Program-made: the position numbers and the translations under genes
Shown: positions 52,536-62,150 of the stretch, piece by piece
How the letters are laid out: each line of letters begins with the position of its first letter
Position numbering within the stretch: the first letter of the stretch is position 1
Notes under the pieces: model-generated
Seen by the model: only the letters and a program-made list of their open reading frames with translations
Databases searched by the model: none
What the model was told of the DNA's origin: nothing
NCBI GenBank assembly: GCA_040981125.1
Contig: JANRMQ010000009.1
Location: 62,001 to 126,000, forward strand
Direction of reading: 5' to 3'
Length of the DNA: 64,000 nt
From: DASSBQ01 sp040981125
Lineage (GTDB): Bacteria; Nitrospirota; Nitrospiria; Nitrospirales; Nitrospiraceae

Positions 52536-52898
52536 ATGGCACGATCAGTGGATGAGTTACTTCGACTCAAAGGCGCCGTCGCATCCGGGGAGTTTTCCTC
52601 GGACGGGAAGGTGAAGGAGTTTCGATCGAAGAGCAACGAGCTTTCGTCGGAGGTGGCGGACTTGACGGCCCAGTTCGCCGCCTCGGTCAGTCAACTGCTC
52701 GGAACGTTGGCTGTGGCCCATTCCAAGATCAGCGGCTTCAATTGGATTCCCGAGCAGGGATGGGCCTACTCCGGTGGAGAGCTGACGATTGCCGTCGGCG
52801 GCAATCGTGGTGTCTTTGTAAAGACTGCCGAGGCCGATTTCAATCAATTGTTTGAAGCATTGATCGGCTCACGGCAATTGGCGGGCGCGTCGCGATAA
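52536..52898 (+). CDS. DUF2173 protein
   Basis: This 120-residue protein matches DUF2173: VDELLRLKGAVASGEFSSDGKVKEF, VADLTAQFAASVSQLLGTLA, FNWIPEQGWAYSGGELTIAVGGNRGVFVKT and FNQLFEALIG. The domain is a roadblock-like alpha/beta fold found largely in chemolithotrophs, including sulfur oxidisers. AAAGGAG is present upstream. Its role is unknown. It sits between Mop and a small winged-helix-like gene, on the strand opposite the encapsulin cluster. Confidence 0.85.
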   Translation: MARSVDELLRLKGAVASGEFSSDGKVKEFRSKSNELSSEVADLTAQFAASVSQLLGTLAVAHSKISGFNWIPEQGWAYSGGELTIAVGGNRGVFVKTAEADFNQLFEALIGSRQLAGASR

Positions 52899-53058
52899 GG
52901 ACGCCACATTAGACTTGGGTTCCGTTCCGCCATGGCGTCGACGGTCGGTTCGAGGGGGGAGACCGGAGAGATTCGGTCATCCCTCCTCAGGAACCGGCGG
53001 TGACGACGGGTGAAAAAACACAGTCGGCTTGGGCCGGCAAGTGCAACGAGGAGAATCT

Positions 53059-53382
53059 ATGAACCAGTATGCTGCCCACGGGATCGGGAGCCGGCCGGAT
53101 GAGGGTTCTATTGACGAACGGATTGTAGACCTGTTGCAGATTCATGGGCCGCAATCCCTCGACATTCTGAGCGATGTGTTTTGCGAGGAGGGGTGGGCCC
53201 AGGTGTTCCTTGCCATCGATCGGTTGAGTCGTGCGGAACGGGTGCTTGTCGGCCCTCCTTGCAATGGCGATTACATCGTCTCGGCTTCATGGACACCGAA
53301 GGAGGCGTCTGCTTCAAAGTCCGGATCCGGGAGCAGGCCGCTTCGAACGCCAACGGCTTGCTTGGTCCCATCCGATTCTTAG
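53059..53382 (+). CDS. Small winged-helix-like protein
   Basis: The start at MNQYAAHGIGSR with AGGAGA upstream gives 107 residues. The middle (IDERIVDLLQIHGPQSLDILSDVFCEEGWAQVFLAIDRLSRAERVLVG, in parts) has the helix-turn-helix plus wing pattern of small DNA-binding regulators. The tail is Ser/Pro-rich and low complexity. It could regulate the adjacent convergent sulfur cluster, but this is only from position. Confidence 0.6.
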   Translation: MNQYAAHGIGSRPDEGSIDERIVDLLQIHGPQSLDILSDVFCEEGWAQVFLAIDRLSRAERVLVGPPCNGDYIVSASWTPKEASASKSGSGSRPLRTPTACLVPSDS

Positions 53383-53547
53383 TAGAACGACGATCAAGGG
53401 GTATGTATTCTTGAGGCGGCTTGGGTTTGCCGGTATAGAGCTGTCGAGATCCGGTTGGAGAAAGTGCATGAACGCTGACGCACGATGATGCGGACCGATA
53501 GTGCACGTCGGGTCGGTATATGAAACACTCACGAGATCGAGGCGCTG

Positions 53548-54516
53548 TTACGAGGAGCTGCTATGAGAAGAAGTCGGCGGTTTCGGCTCAATTGTCGCCG
53601 TATTCCGCATTTGCGCCTGGATGACATTGCTGCCGGGCGGGACACTTTGAGTCAGCCACACATTCCCGCCGATGATCGACCCTTTTCCAATTGTGATCCG
53701 CCCCAGGATCGTAGCGCCTGCGTAAATGACCACATCGTCCTCCACGATCGGATGGCGCGCATTGCCTTTGATCAGTCCGTTTGCGTCTTCCGGAAAGCGC
53801 TTGGCGCCGAGGGTGACGGCTTGATACAGCCGGACGTGCCGGCCGATGATCGTGGTTTCGCCGATGACGACCCCGGTGCCGTGATCGATGAAGAAGTGTC
53901 CGCCGATTTCCGCCGCAGGATGAATGTCGATGCCGGTATTCGAATGGGCGATGTCCGAAATCAGCCGCGCAAGCAGCGGCGCCCCCCAACGATGCAGTTC
54001 ATGCGCCAAGCGGTAATAGATAATCGCCGTCATCCCGGGATAGCACAACAGAATCTCCGACGGGTTGGTGGCGGCCGGATCGCCTCGATACGCGGCCTGC
54101 AAATCGCTGAACAAGAGCGCGCGGATGGCAGGCAATTGAGCGGCGAAATTGGCCGTAATGTCGATGGCCGTTTGTGTGAGACGGTTCTCCTGCGCGTCGC
54201 GCGAATCCGACATAAACAGGAGCCCTTTGCGGACTTGATCCTGCAACTCGCTCAATGTCAGGTGCAGCTGATTGCCGACGAAATAGTCAATGTTCCCTTC
54301 ATTCAAATCCGTGCGTCCGTAATGAGTCGGGAACAGGACGGCGCACAAACCGTCCAAGATGCCGAGGAGCGCTTTGCGCGACGGCAATTCTCTGATACGG
54401 CCGAGATGCCGCACATTGTGAGTGACTTCGCGCGATGTGCGTAGTTCCGCCACAATCTGGTCCAAGCGCCAAGTGGGCGACGTCCCACCCTGCGCGTCGA
54501 TCGGATCCGATTTCAT
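53548..54516 (-). CDS. cysE: Serine O-acetyltransferase
   Basis: This 322-residue protein starts five bases after the cysteine desulfurase stop. It has a large N-terminal helical domain and a C-terminal left-handed beta-helix: SNTGIDIHPAAEIGGHFFIDHGTGVVIGET, LYQAVTLGAKRFPED and RHPIVEDDVVIYAGATILG, which are CysE/EpsC hallmarks. It makes O-acetylserine, the carbon acceptor for sulfide in cysteine synthesis. The tail ends with a Ser/Pro-rich stretch (PKPPTSSHSSSS). It is the last gene of the encapsulin cluster and supplies the desulfurase's substrate pathway. Confidence 0.95.
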   Translation of the reverse strand: MKSDPIDAQGGTSPTWRLDQIVAELRTSREVTHNVRHLGRIRELPSRKALLGILDGLCAVLFPTHYGRTDLNEGNIDYFVGNQLHLTLSELQDQVRKGLLFMSDSRDAQENRLTQTAIDITANFAAQLPAIRALLFSDLQAAYRGDPAATNPSEILLCYPGMTAIIYYRLAHELHRWGAPLLARLISDIAHSNTGIDIHPAAEIGGHFFIDHGTGVVIGETTIIGRHVRLYQAVTLGAKRFPEDANGLIKGNARHPIVEDDVVIYAGATILGRITIGKGSIIGGNVWLTQSVPPGSNVIQAQMRNTATIEPKPPTSSHSSSS

Positions 54517-54520
54517 GAGG

Positions 54521-56359
54521 TCAGTCCCTTCGAAGTTGATGCAGCGCCTGTACCAAGGCGTCAATTTCATCATGCGTGTTATAGAGAGCCAGTGACGGAC
54601 GCACCGTACCGGCTAATCCATATCGATGCACGGTCGGCTGCGCACAATGATGACCTGCACGGACGGCGATGCCATGCCGGTCGAGATGGCGAGCGACTTG
54701 TTCATTCGAAAATCCGTCCATCACAAAAGACAGGACGCTCGCCTTGGACGGGGCGGTGCCGATCGGGCGGAGGCCTTGCACGGATGAGAGCGCATTTGTT
54801 GCATACATCAGCAGCTCGTGTTCGTACGCGGCAATCGCAGGCATCCCGATTTGGCCCACATAATCAATCGCGGCTCCCAGCCCGACCACTTCGGCGATGG
54901 CGGGCGTCCCTGCCTCGAATTTCTGCGGGATCCCTTGATACGTCGTCTTCTGGAACGTGACGTCCTTGATCATATTGCCGCCACCCTGCCACGGCGGCAT
55001 GGATTCGAGCAGTTCGGTTTTTCCGTACAGCACGCCGATTCCGGTGGGCCCGAAAATCTTGTGACCCGAAAAGGTAAAGAAGTCACAGTCCATCGCTTGA
55101 ACGTTGACCGGCATATGCGGCGCCGATTGCGCGCCGTCCACGAGGACAGGTACGCCCTGTGCATGGGCCATGGCAATGATTTGTTCGACGGGATTGATGG
55201 TTCCCAACGCGTTGGAGACCTGCGTGATCGACACCAATTTGGTACGTGGACCCAATAACCCGGCGAATTCGTCCAGGAGTAATTCGCCTGCGTCATTGAT
55301 CGGCGCGACGCGAAGCGAGGCCCCGGTCTGCTCGGCCAGCATCTGCCAGGGCACGATATTGGCGTGATGCTCCATCGTCGTCAGGAGGATTTCATCACCC
55401 TGGCCGACATGCGCGCGGCCATAACTCTGGGCCACCAGATTAATGGCCTCGGTAGTCCCCCGGACAAAGACGATTTCATTCGGATCGGCCGCGCCAATGA
55501 ACCGCTGTACTTTTTCGCGACCGGCTTCGTACAGCTCTGTCGAGCGTTGCGCGAGTGTATGGGCTCCCCGGTGAATGTTGGAGTAGTCCCGATGATAAAA
55601 CCGGGACGTGGCGTCGATGACGGCCTGCGGCTTTTGCGTGGTCGCCGCGTTGTCGAGCCAGATCAGCGGCATCCCGTTCACCTGTCGGTGCAAAACGGGA
55701 AAATCACGGCGAATGAGGTCGATGTTCAACGAGGACAGTGATACGCCGTGGCCGAGCGTCGATGCGGGCGGATGTATCCGATCGTCGGAGATGCGAGGGC
55801 TTTGGAGAAAATAGAAATCAGGCGTGGAGAGCTCCTGGTGGTGCGAAAAGGGAAATCCGAGGCCGGCCGGCTTCGTAAAATATGGAATGGCCGAGGTGCT
55901 TCCCGGTGACGGTTGCGCGGCAGACGGAGCATGTGCCTCTTGCGTCCTGCCGCCATTGCACCGTGGCTCGCCGAATGGATACGTTTCCCCGGATCCCGGG
56001 CTATGTCCACCGGACAGGGTGCCGGCCCCTGTCGGCGGGGACAAGGCATCCTGAAGTCCTGGGTGTACCGGCGGATGCGTGTCGGCTGTGGCCGATGGGT
56101 AGCCACCGGCGAGGCCGGGGTAGCGAGGCCCGCCTGTTGGAACTGTAGGCGCAGGACTTGGTCCGCCGGCTCTTTGCGGGAATACCGCCGGTGCTTCAGG
56201 TGGCGCAAGCGATGTGGACGTTGGAGCAAGCGATGTCGATGTCGGTATCGAAGAAGATCCGTCGGGTTCGGAGAAGAATTCGTTCGCCGGCCTCGTAATG
56301 AGTTCCGTGCCGAACGGGTCGTACGGAAGGCCCGTGAGATTGTCGTCTGCGTGTGTCAT
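54521..56359 (-). CDS. Encapsulin cargo: cysteine desulfurase with long disordered N-terminus
   Basis: This 612-residue protein starts at MTHADDNLTGLPYDPFG. Residues about 1-215 are a low-complexity Pro/Ser/Thr/Gly-rich region with short hydrophobic islands (LPYDPFGTELITRP, TPDFYFLQSPRI). This is the arrangement of the cargo-loading domain in Family 2A encapsulin desulfurases. Residues about 216-612 are a SufS-class desulfurase: WLDNAATTQKP, TTMEHHANIVPW, FSGHKIFGPTG (PLP Lys434) and RAGHHCAQP (Cys572). It converts cysteine to alanine and bound sulfane sulfur. The shell gene stops four bases upstream. Confidence 0.93.
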   Translation of the reverse strand: MTHADDNLTGLPYDPFGTELITRPANEFFSEPDGSSSIPTSTSLAPTSTSLAPPEAPAVFPQRAGGPSPAPTVPTGGPRYPGLAGGYPSATADTHPPVHPGLQDALSPPTGAGTLSGGHSPGSGETYPFGEPRCNGGRTQEAHAPSAAQPSPGSTSAIPYFTKPAGLGFPFSHHQELSTPDFYFLQSPRISDDRIHPPASTLGHGVSLSSLNIDLIRRDFPVLHRQVNGMPLIWLDNAATTQKPQAVIDATSRFYHRDYSNIHRGAHTLAQRSTELYEAGREKVQRFIGAADPNEIVFVRGTTEAINLVAQSYGRAHVGQGDEILLTTMEHHANIVPWQMLAEQTGASLRVAPINDAGELLLDEFAGLLGPRTKLVSITQVSNALGTINPVEQIIAMAHAQGVPVLVDGAQSAPHMPVNVQAMDCDFFTFSGHKIFGPTGIGVLYGKTELLESMPPWQGGGNMIKDVTFQKTTYQGIPQKFEAGTPAIAEVVGLGAAIDYVGQIGMPAIAAYEHELLMYATNALSSVQGLRPIGTAPSKASVLSFVMDGFSNEQVARHLDRHGIAVRAGHHCAQPTVHRYGLAGTVRPSLALYNTHDEIDALVQALHQLRRD

Positions 56360-56363
56360 GACC

Positions 56364-57341
56364 TCACCCCTTCGGATAGACATAGTCGTGGTAGAACCTG
56401 ACGGACACGTTATCGAGGCGGGCGATGGCGTCTTCGGTCAACACGGCCGTGGAGAAATAGCGCGTGACCAAATGCGCCGCGATGCCGTGCTCGTTCGTCC
56501 CCATATAGCGTACGGAAAGACCCGGCTCGACTTCTCCGGTCACCCCGCCCTTTTGCAGGCCGACGACGCCTTGGTGCGGTTCACCGACGCGCAGCAGCAG
56601 CACGGTCGTTTTGCCGGCCTTGTCGATTTCCAGTTTGTTGGTCGGAATGACCGGCACGCCGCGCCAGGTAATAAACGGAGAGCCGAAAAAAGTCACGGTG
56701 GGCGGCGGGACACCGCGCCTGGTCGCTTCGCGTCCGAAGGCGGCGATTGCCTTGGGATGAGCTAGGAAAAACGCCGGTTTCTTCCAGACCAGGCTCAACA
56801 GTTCATCGAAATCGTCGGGTGTGGGCGTCCCCTTTCGGGTATTGATCCGTTGTCCCGGCGCGACTTCTTTTAACAGCCCAAACTTCGGATGATTGATCAG
56901 TTCCCACTCCTCGCGTTCCTTGACGCCTTCCACGGTCAGCCGCACTTGTTCCCGCAGCTGGTCGATACGATTGCTGTAGAGATCGGTCACGCGGGTGTGC
57001 GTGTGCACGATCGCTTGGATAGTGCTGAGATGATATTCGCGTGGATTCACTTCGTAATCGAGGAAGGTCGTCGGCAGCTTCGGCTCGCCGTCATCGACCG
57101 TCAAGACTTCGACGCGGTCTTCCCCGAAGTCGTTGTCCGGCGTGCCGCTCGGCGCCTCCTTTGAGACCCGGTTCACACGATACACTCCGCCATCGATATT
57201 GACCCACGGGAGCAGTTTGTGCAGCCATCGTGGGGTGATCTGCACCATCTGGGGCACCGTGACCGTCGCAGTTGCAAGATTGCGGGCGGCCTTGGCGCTC
57301 AAGCTCGTCGCCTGACCCGTTGTCCCTGTCCGTTCAGCCAT
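56364..57341 (-). CDS. srpI: Family 2A encapsulin shell protein (SrpI-like)
   Basis: This 325-residue protein has the HK97-fold encapsulin pattern of Family 2: SLSAKAARNLATATVTVPQM (N-arm), WVNIDGGVYRVNRV, FLDYEVNPREYHLSTIQAIVHTHTRVTDLYSNRIDQ (in parts), EEWELINHPKFGLL, and the C-terminal FYHDYVYPKG. No cyclic-nucleotide-binding insertion is present, so it fits subtype 2A rather than 2B. It assembles into an icosahedral protein shell around the desulfurase encoded next. The ribosome site AAAGGAGAAC is strong, matching the high output needed for a shell protein. Confidence 0.93.
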   Translation of the reverse strand: MAERTGTTGQATSLSAKAARNLATATVTVPQMVQITPRWLHKLLPWVNIDGGVYRVNRVSKEAPSGTPDNDFGEDRVEVLTVDDGEPKLPTTFLDYEVNPREYHLSTIQAIVHTHTRVTDLYSNRIDQLREQVRLTVEGVKEREEWELINHPKFGLLKEVAPGQRINTRKGTPTPDDFDELLSLVWKKPAFFLAHPKAIAAFGREATRRGVPPPTVTFFGSPFITWRGVPVIPTNKLEIDKAGKTTVLLLRVGEPHQGVVGLQKGGVTGEVEPGLSVRYMGTNEHGIAAHLVTRYFSTAVLTEDAIARLDNVSVRFYHDYVYPKG

Positions 57342-57493
57342 TCTGTTCTCCTTTTCCGATGTGGTTGATGCGGTATCGTTGATTCACGGATTCACGCAGG
57401 CACAATGACCCGCTTGCGTTTTCTGCCATTCAGATGCATTGCAGGATGCAGTATGATTCTCAGATAGGTCAAGACAAATGCCCGGTGCGGGGG

Positions 57494-57694
57494 TCATTGT
57501 CCGCCGCCCATGTAGAAAAGAAATTCCACCCGGTCGCCATCCGTCACCGAGGTGGAACTTAGTTGGTCGCGCTCGATCATCGTATCGTTCAGCTCCACCC
57601 CGACCATGCGAGGGTCGATGTTTTTCGCTTTCAATACGTCCAAAATCACCGTCGCCTGAATATCCTCAGACTTTCCATTAATGATGACGATCAT
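57494..57694 (-). CDS. ThiS/MoaD-like sulfur carrier protein with GG-Q tail
   Basis: This 66-residue beta-grasp protein begins MIVIINGKSEDIQ, with VGVELNDTMI and TDGDRVEFLFYMGGGQ at the end. The body matches ThiS-type carriers. Normal carriers end in free GG, used for adenylation and thiocarboxylate formation; here one Gln follows GGG, so it may need a trimming step. It sits between the DsrE-like gene and the encapsulin gene, next to a desulfurase that could donate sulfur to it. No thiazole-synthesis genes are nearby. Confidence 0.85.
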   Translation of the reverse strand: MIVIINGKSEDIQATVILDVLKAKNIDPRMVGVELNDTMIERDQLSSTSVTDGDRVEFLFYMGGGQ

Positions 57695-57727
57695 ATGTTG
57701 TGCGCTCCAACTTATTCCAATGCAGCA

Positions 57728-58147
57728 TCAGATAAACAATGTCGTCTCGGCGCCGGCGGTCAACGCCAGAATGGCCGGCAATCCCAGGACGTGGTCTACC
57801 TGTTTGGTAACGGCTTCCGAATCGACCCCCATGTATTCAAGGCCCGCGCTGCAGGCGACCAATCGAAATTCGCCGACCATCCGGGCCTCGCTGAACATCT
57901 CGGAAATGCGGGGCACACGCTTTTCCTGGAGTAGGCGACGAACCTCATCTGCCCCTCCTTCATACTCCGGTGGAAAATCCATCTCGTCGATCCGTCCGTC
58001 AGCCAGTTTCTTGATCGTCCAGAACAGTAAAACGACGGTGACATCTTTCCCCATCGCAGCCGCCGTGAGGCCGAGTGTCGCCACTTGATGGAGGGTATCA
58101 TAGGTGGCACTGTGGGCAAAAATTACAAATCGTGGTTTCTGGGTCAA
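57728..58147 (-). CDS. DsrE-family sulfur-transfer protein
   Basis: This 139-residue protein shows the DsrE/TusD-like alpha/beta fold: FVIFAHSATYDTLHQVATLGLTAAAMGKDVTVVLLFW (in parts), ISEMFSEARMVGEFRLVACSAGLEYMGVDSEAVTKQ and VLGLPAILALTAGAET. The single Cys in VACSAG is at the position of the sulfur-binding Cys in this family. It probably carries persulfide sulfur. It begins four bases after the activator gene stops and precedes the ThiS-like gene, so it is part of the sulfur cluster. Confidence 0.88.
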   Translation of the reverse strand: MTQKPRFVIFAHSATYDTLHQVATLGLTAAAMGKDVTVVLLFWTIKKLADGRIDEMDFPPEYEGGADEVRRLLQEKRVPRISEMFSEARMVGEFRLVACSAGLEYMGVDSEAVTKQVDHVLGLPAILALTAGAETTLFI

Positions 58148-58151
58148 GATC

Positions 58152-59213
<1,062 letters not shown>

Positions 59214-59222
59214 GACAGTTCT

Positions 59223-60341
59223 CTATTCCAGATCAATTGAACATTCGGTCGCCGCTGGGTGTCTGCCATCATCGTTCGATCGGGTTGGAAACACCCGCAT
59301 AGTCTTCGGCCTGACGAATACTTGTTCGCCCGGACTAAGCGCGAGTTCCCGCCATCGTTCCTGGCTTAGCTCGCCTTCGAGGATCTCCCCGTTATCGGTC
59401 CGCAGAATCTCCACGCGCGCAACGGCCCCGACCGCCTGGATTCGGCTGATGACGGCTTCGATGGCGCCCGCTTTCTCCGGCCGGCGATGGAGGTCGATCT
59501 CATGGGGCCGCACGTAGCCGATCGCCGGGCCGTCCGGAACGCCGTGATGATGTTCACGTAGCGCGACCTCAAGGTCTCCGACTTGCACGCGGCCTTCATG
59601 CACTCGGCCGTGAAACAGGTTGACGCCGCCGAGAAAGTCATAGACGAATGGACTGGCCGGATGGTCATAGACGTCTTCAGGCGTTCCGATCTGCTCAATC
59701 CGCCCGGCGTTCATGACGATCACCTGATCCGCGACCTCAAGGGCTTCATCTTGATCATGGGTGACGAAGACGCTCGTCACATGGAGGTCATCGTGCAGTC
59801 GCCTGAGCCAGCGGCGAAGCTCCTTTCGAACTTTGGCATCAAGGGCGCCGAAGGGCTCATCGAGCAACAGCACGCTGGGCTCAACCGCCAGGGCTCGGGC
59901 CAGCGCGACCCGTTGCCGTTGTCCGCCGGACAGCTGTCCGGGATAGCGGTCCCCAAGCCATTCCAACTGCACCAGTTTGAGTAATTCGCGCACCTTGGCG
60001 TCGATGGCCTGTTTCGATGGACGCTTGGCCCGCGGCCTGACTTTCAAGCCGAACGCAATATTGTCGAAAACCGTCATATGACGGAATAACGCATAATGCT
60101 GAAACACGAAGCCGACGCCGCGCTCTCCGATATGGCGATCGGTGACCTCATCACCGTCCAACAGAATGGCGCCGCGGTCCGGTCTTTCCAAGCCCGCCAG
60201 GATGCGCAGCAGGGTCGTCTTCCCGCAGCCCGATGGACCAAGCAATGCGACCAGTTCGCCGGAGCGGACGTTGAGCGTGACATCGCGGAGCGCGGTGAAG
60301 CCGTGATACGCTTTTGTTACGTCGCACACGTCAATACTCAT
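59223..60341 (-). CDS. cysA: Sulfate/thiosulfate import ATPase CysA
   Basis: The start at MSIDVCDVTKAY overlaps the cysW stop by four bases, giving 372 residues. ABC motifs are LLGPSGCGKTTLLRI (Walker A), QLSGGQRQRVALARALA (signature) and VLLLDEPFGALDAKVRKE (Walker B, with the CysA-type ALDAKVR). The C-terminal 120 residues contain a TOBE-like domain (AIGYVRPHEIDLHRR). It powers sulfate uptake through CysT and CysW. Confidence 0.96.
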   Translation of the reverse strand: MSIDVCDVTKAYHGFTALRDVTLNVRSGELVALLGPSGCGKTTLLRILAGLERPDRGAILLDGDEVTDRHIGERGVGFVFQHYALFRHMTVFDNIAFGLKVRPRAKRPSKQAIDAKVRELLKLVQLEWLGDRYPGQLSGGQRQRVALARALAVEPSVLLLDEPFGALDAKVRKELRRWLRRLHDDLHVTSVFVTHDQDEALEVADQVIVMNAGRIEQIGTPEDVYDHPASPFVYDFLGGVNLFHGRVHEGRVQVGDLEVALREHHHGVPDGPAIGYVRPHEIDLHRRPEKAGAIEAVISRIQAVGAVARVEILRTDNGEILEGELSQERWRELALSPGEQVFVRPKTMRVFPTRSNDDGRHPAATECSIDLE

Positions 60342-61216
60342 GCGAGGCGCTCCTTTGCTTCCGATGAGGATTTCCATTCCACCAGACTTTTCGCGATTAA
60401 CGTGACGACCGACAACGAGGCCAAGAGAGAGGCTACGGCGAACGCCGCGACATAGTTGTATTCGTTATAAAGAATTTCCACATGCAGCGGCATGGTGTTG
60501 GTTTCGCCGCGGATATGCCCCGACACGACCGAGACGGCGCCGAATTCCCCCATGGCGCGCGCGTTACACAAGATGACCCCGTACAGCAGGCTCCATTTGA
60601 TGGAGGGCAACGTCACGCGCCAAAAGACTTGCCACCCGCTTGCGCCCAGTACCAACGCCGCTTCCTCCTCGTCGTTGCCTCGGGTTTGCATATGAGGAAT
60701 CAGCTCGCGTGCGATAAACGGAAAAGTGACAAAGATAGTGGCGAGGACGATCCCCGGCACGGCAAAGATGATCTTGATGTCGTGCTCGGCCAGCCAGGGG
60801 CCGAGCCACCCCTGCAAGCCGAAGAGAAGCACATAAATCAGGCCGGAGACCACCGGCGAGACGGAGAAGGGAAGATCGATCAACGTCACCAGCACCTGTT
60901 TGCTCCGGAACTCAAATTTGGCAATGGCCCAGGCGGCGGCGAGGCCGAAGACGAGATTGAGCGGAACGGCAATGCCCGCCGCAAGCAAGGTCAGTTGAAT
61001 AGCTGAGATCGCGTCGGGCTCCTGGAATGATGCAATATAGGCGCCGAATCCTTGCTTTAATGCCTCGACGCAAATGACGGCAAGGGGAACAAGCAGGAAG
61101 AGTCCCAGGAACGCCAGTGAGAGGCCGATGAGAACCAGTCGCACTGAAAACGGCTCGCCTATGACCGAAACTGCGCGAGGCGTTCTGTGCAGCACACTCA
61201 GGATAGTGGTCGTCAT
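60338..61216 (-). CDS. cysW: Sulfate/thiosulfate ABC permease CysW
   Basis: The start at MTTTILSVLHRTP gives 292 residues and six hydrophobic helices. The transporter loop EEEAALVLGASGWQVFWRVTLPSIKW, which contacts the ATPase, and ARAMGEFGAVSVVSGHIRGETNTMPLHVEILYNEYNY (in parts) identify CysW. It forms the channel with CysT. An upstream in-frame ATG lies inside cysT and is rejected. Confidence 0.96.
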   Translation of the reverse strand: MTTTILSVLHRTPRAVSVIGEPFSVRLVLIGLSLAFLGLFLLVPLAVICVEALKQGFGAYIASFQEPDAISAIQLTLLAAGIAVPLNLVFGLAAAWAIAKFEFRSKQVLVTLIDLPFSVSPVVSGLIYVLLFGLQGWLGPWLAEHDIKIIFAVPGIVLATIFVTFPFIARELIPHMQTRGNDEEEAALVLGASGWQVFWRVTLPSIKWSLLYGVILCNARAMGEFGAVSVVSGHIRGETNTMPLHVEILYNEYNYVAAFAVASLLASLSVVTLIAKSLVEWKSSSEAKERLA

Positions 61217-61232
61217 GGTGTAGTAACTCCGC

Positions 61233-62069
61233 TTACAACGCTGCCAGCCGCCTGCCGCTCCACCATTGCAGGCCGTTGATGAGAAGAAGCAGCGCGAACG
61301 ATACCACCAGCATGACGACCGCAATAGCTGTCGCCCCGGCATAGTCGTATTGTTCCAGTTTGGTGATGATGAGCAGCGGTGTGATTTCCGTCCGCATCGG
61401 CATGTTGCCCGAAATGAAAACCACAGAACCGTATTCTCCCACCGCCCTGGCGAAGGCCGATGTGAATCCGGTAAGCAGCGCCGGCAGCACCTCCGGCAGG
61501 ATCACGCGGGTGATGGTTTTCCACCGTGTGGCGCCCAGGCTGGCGGCCGCTTCTTCGATTTGAGTTTCCAGGTCTTGCAGCACCGGCTGGACGGTGCGGA
61601 CCACGAAGGGCAGACCGATAAAAGTCAGAGCCACGAGGACTCCGAACGGTGTAAATGCCACTTTGATGCCCCAAGGTTCCAGGTACCGGCCGATCCATCC
61701 GTTGACGGAGAACACCGCGGTCAACGTAATGCCGGCCACCGCGGTGGGCAGGGCGAACGGCAGGTCGATCAGGGCGTCCAGGAGTTTCTTGCCGGGAAAT
61801 GAGTATCGGGCCAGCACCCAGGCGATGATCAGTCCGAACACGGCATTGATCATGGCCGCCACCAGGGAGGCTCCAAACGTGAGTTGATACGACGCCACCG
61901 TTCGTGGATCCGTCACGGCCGCCCAGAACTGATCCCAGGCGAGGGTGGCCGTCTTCATGAAGAGTCCGGCCAGCGGGATCAGGACGATGAGGCTCAGATA
62001 CAGAAGGGCGAATCCGAGCGCCAGGCCGAAACCCGGCAGCACACTTGGTTGTTTCAATAGGAAAGCCAT
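61233..62069 (-). CDS. cysT: Sulfate/thiosulfate ABC permease CysT
   Basis: The start at MAFLLKQPSVLPGF gives 278 residues and six transmembrane helices. CysT-type features are LPTAVAGITLTAVF, IGLPFVVRTVQPVLQDLETQIEEAAASLGATRWKTITRV (in parts) and ARAVGEYGSVVFISGNMPMRTEITPLLI (in parts). It pairs with CysW. Seventeen bases separate it from cysW. Confidence 0.96.
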   Translation of the reverse strand: MAFLLKQPSVLPGFGLALGFALLYLSLIVLIPLAGLFMKTATLAWDQFWAAVTDPRTVASYQLTFGASLVAAMINAVFGLIIAWVLARYSFPGKKLLDALIDLPFALPTAVAGITLTAVFSVNGWIGRYLEPWGIKVAFTPFGVLVALTFIGLPFVVRTVQPVLQDLETQIEEAAASLGATRWKTITRVILPEVLPALLTGFTSAFARAVGEYGSVVFISGNMPMRTEITPLLIITKLEQYDYAGATAIAVVMLVVSFALLLLINGLQWWSGRRLAAL

Positions 62070-62150
62070 GGTGATTTCTTCACACAGCGATCTTGGTGAT
62101 CCGGTGAGTTCTCCGGGACACGTGATGGCACTGTCTCTCCTCATTTCCTC

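Noticed and set aside
53030..53045. TGGGCCGGCAAGTGCA, a -24/-12 match before the winged-helix-like gene
   Set aside because: GG-GC spacing is right, but a transcript from it would start inside or after the ribosome-binding site of the gene.
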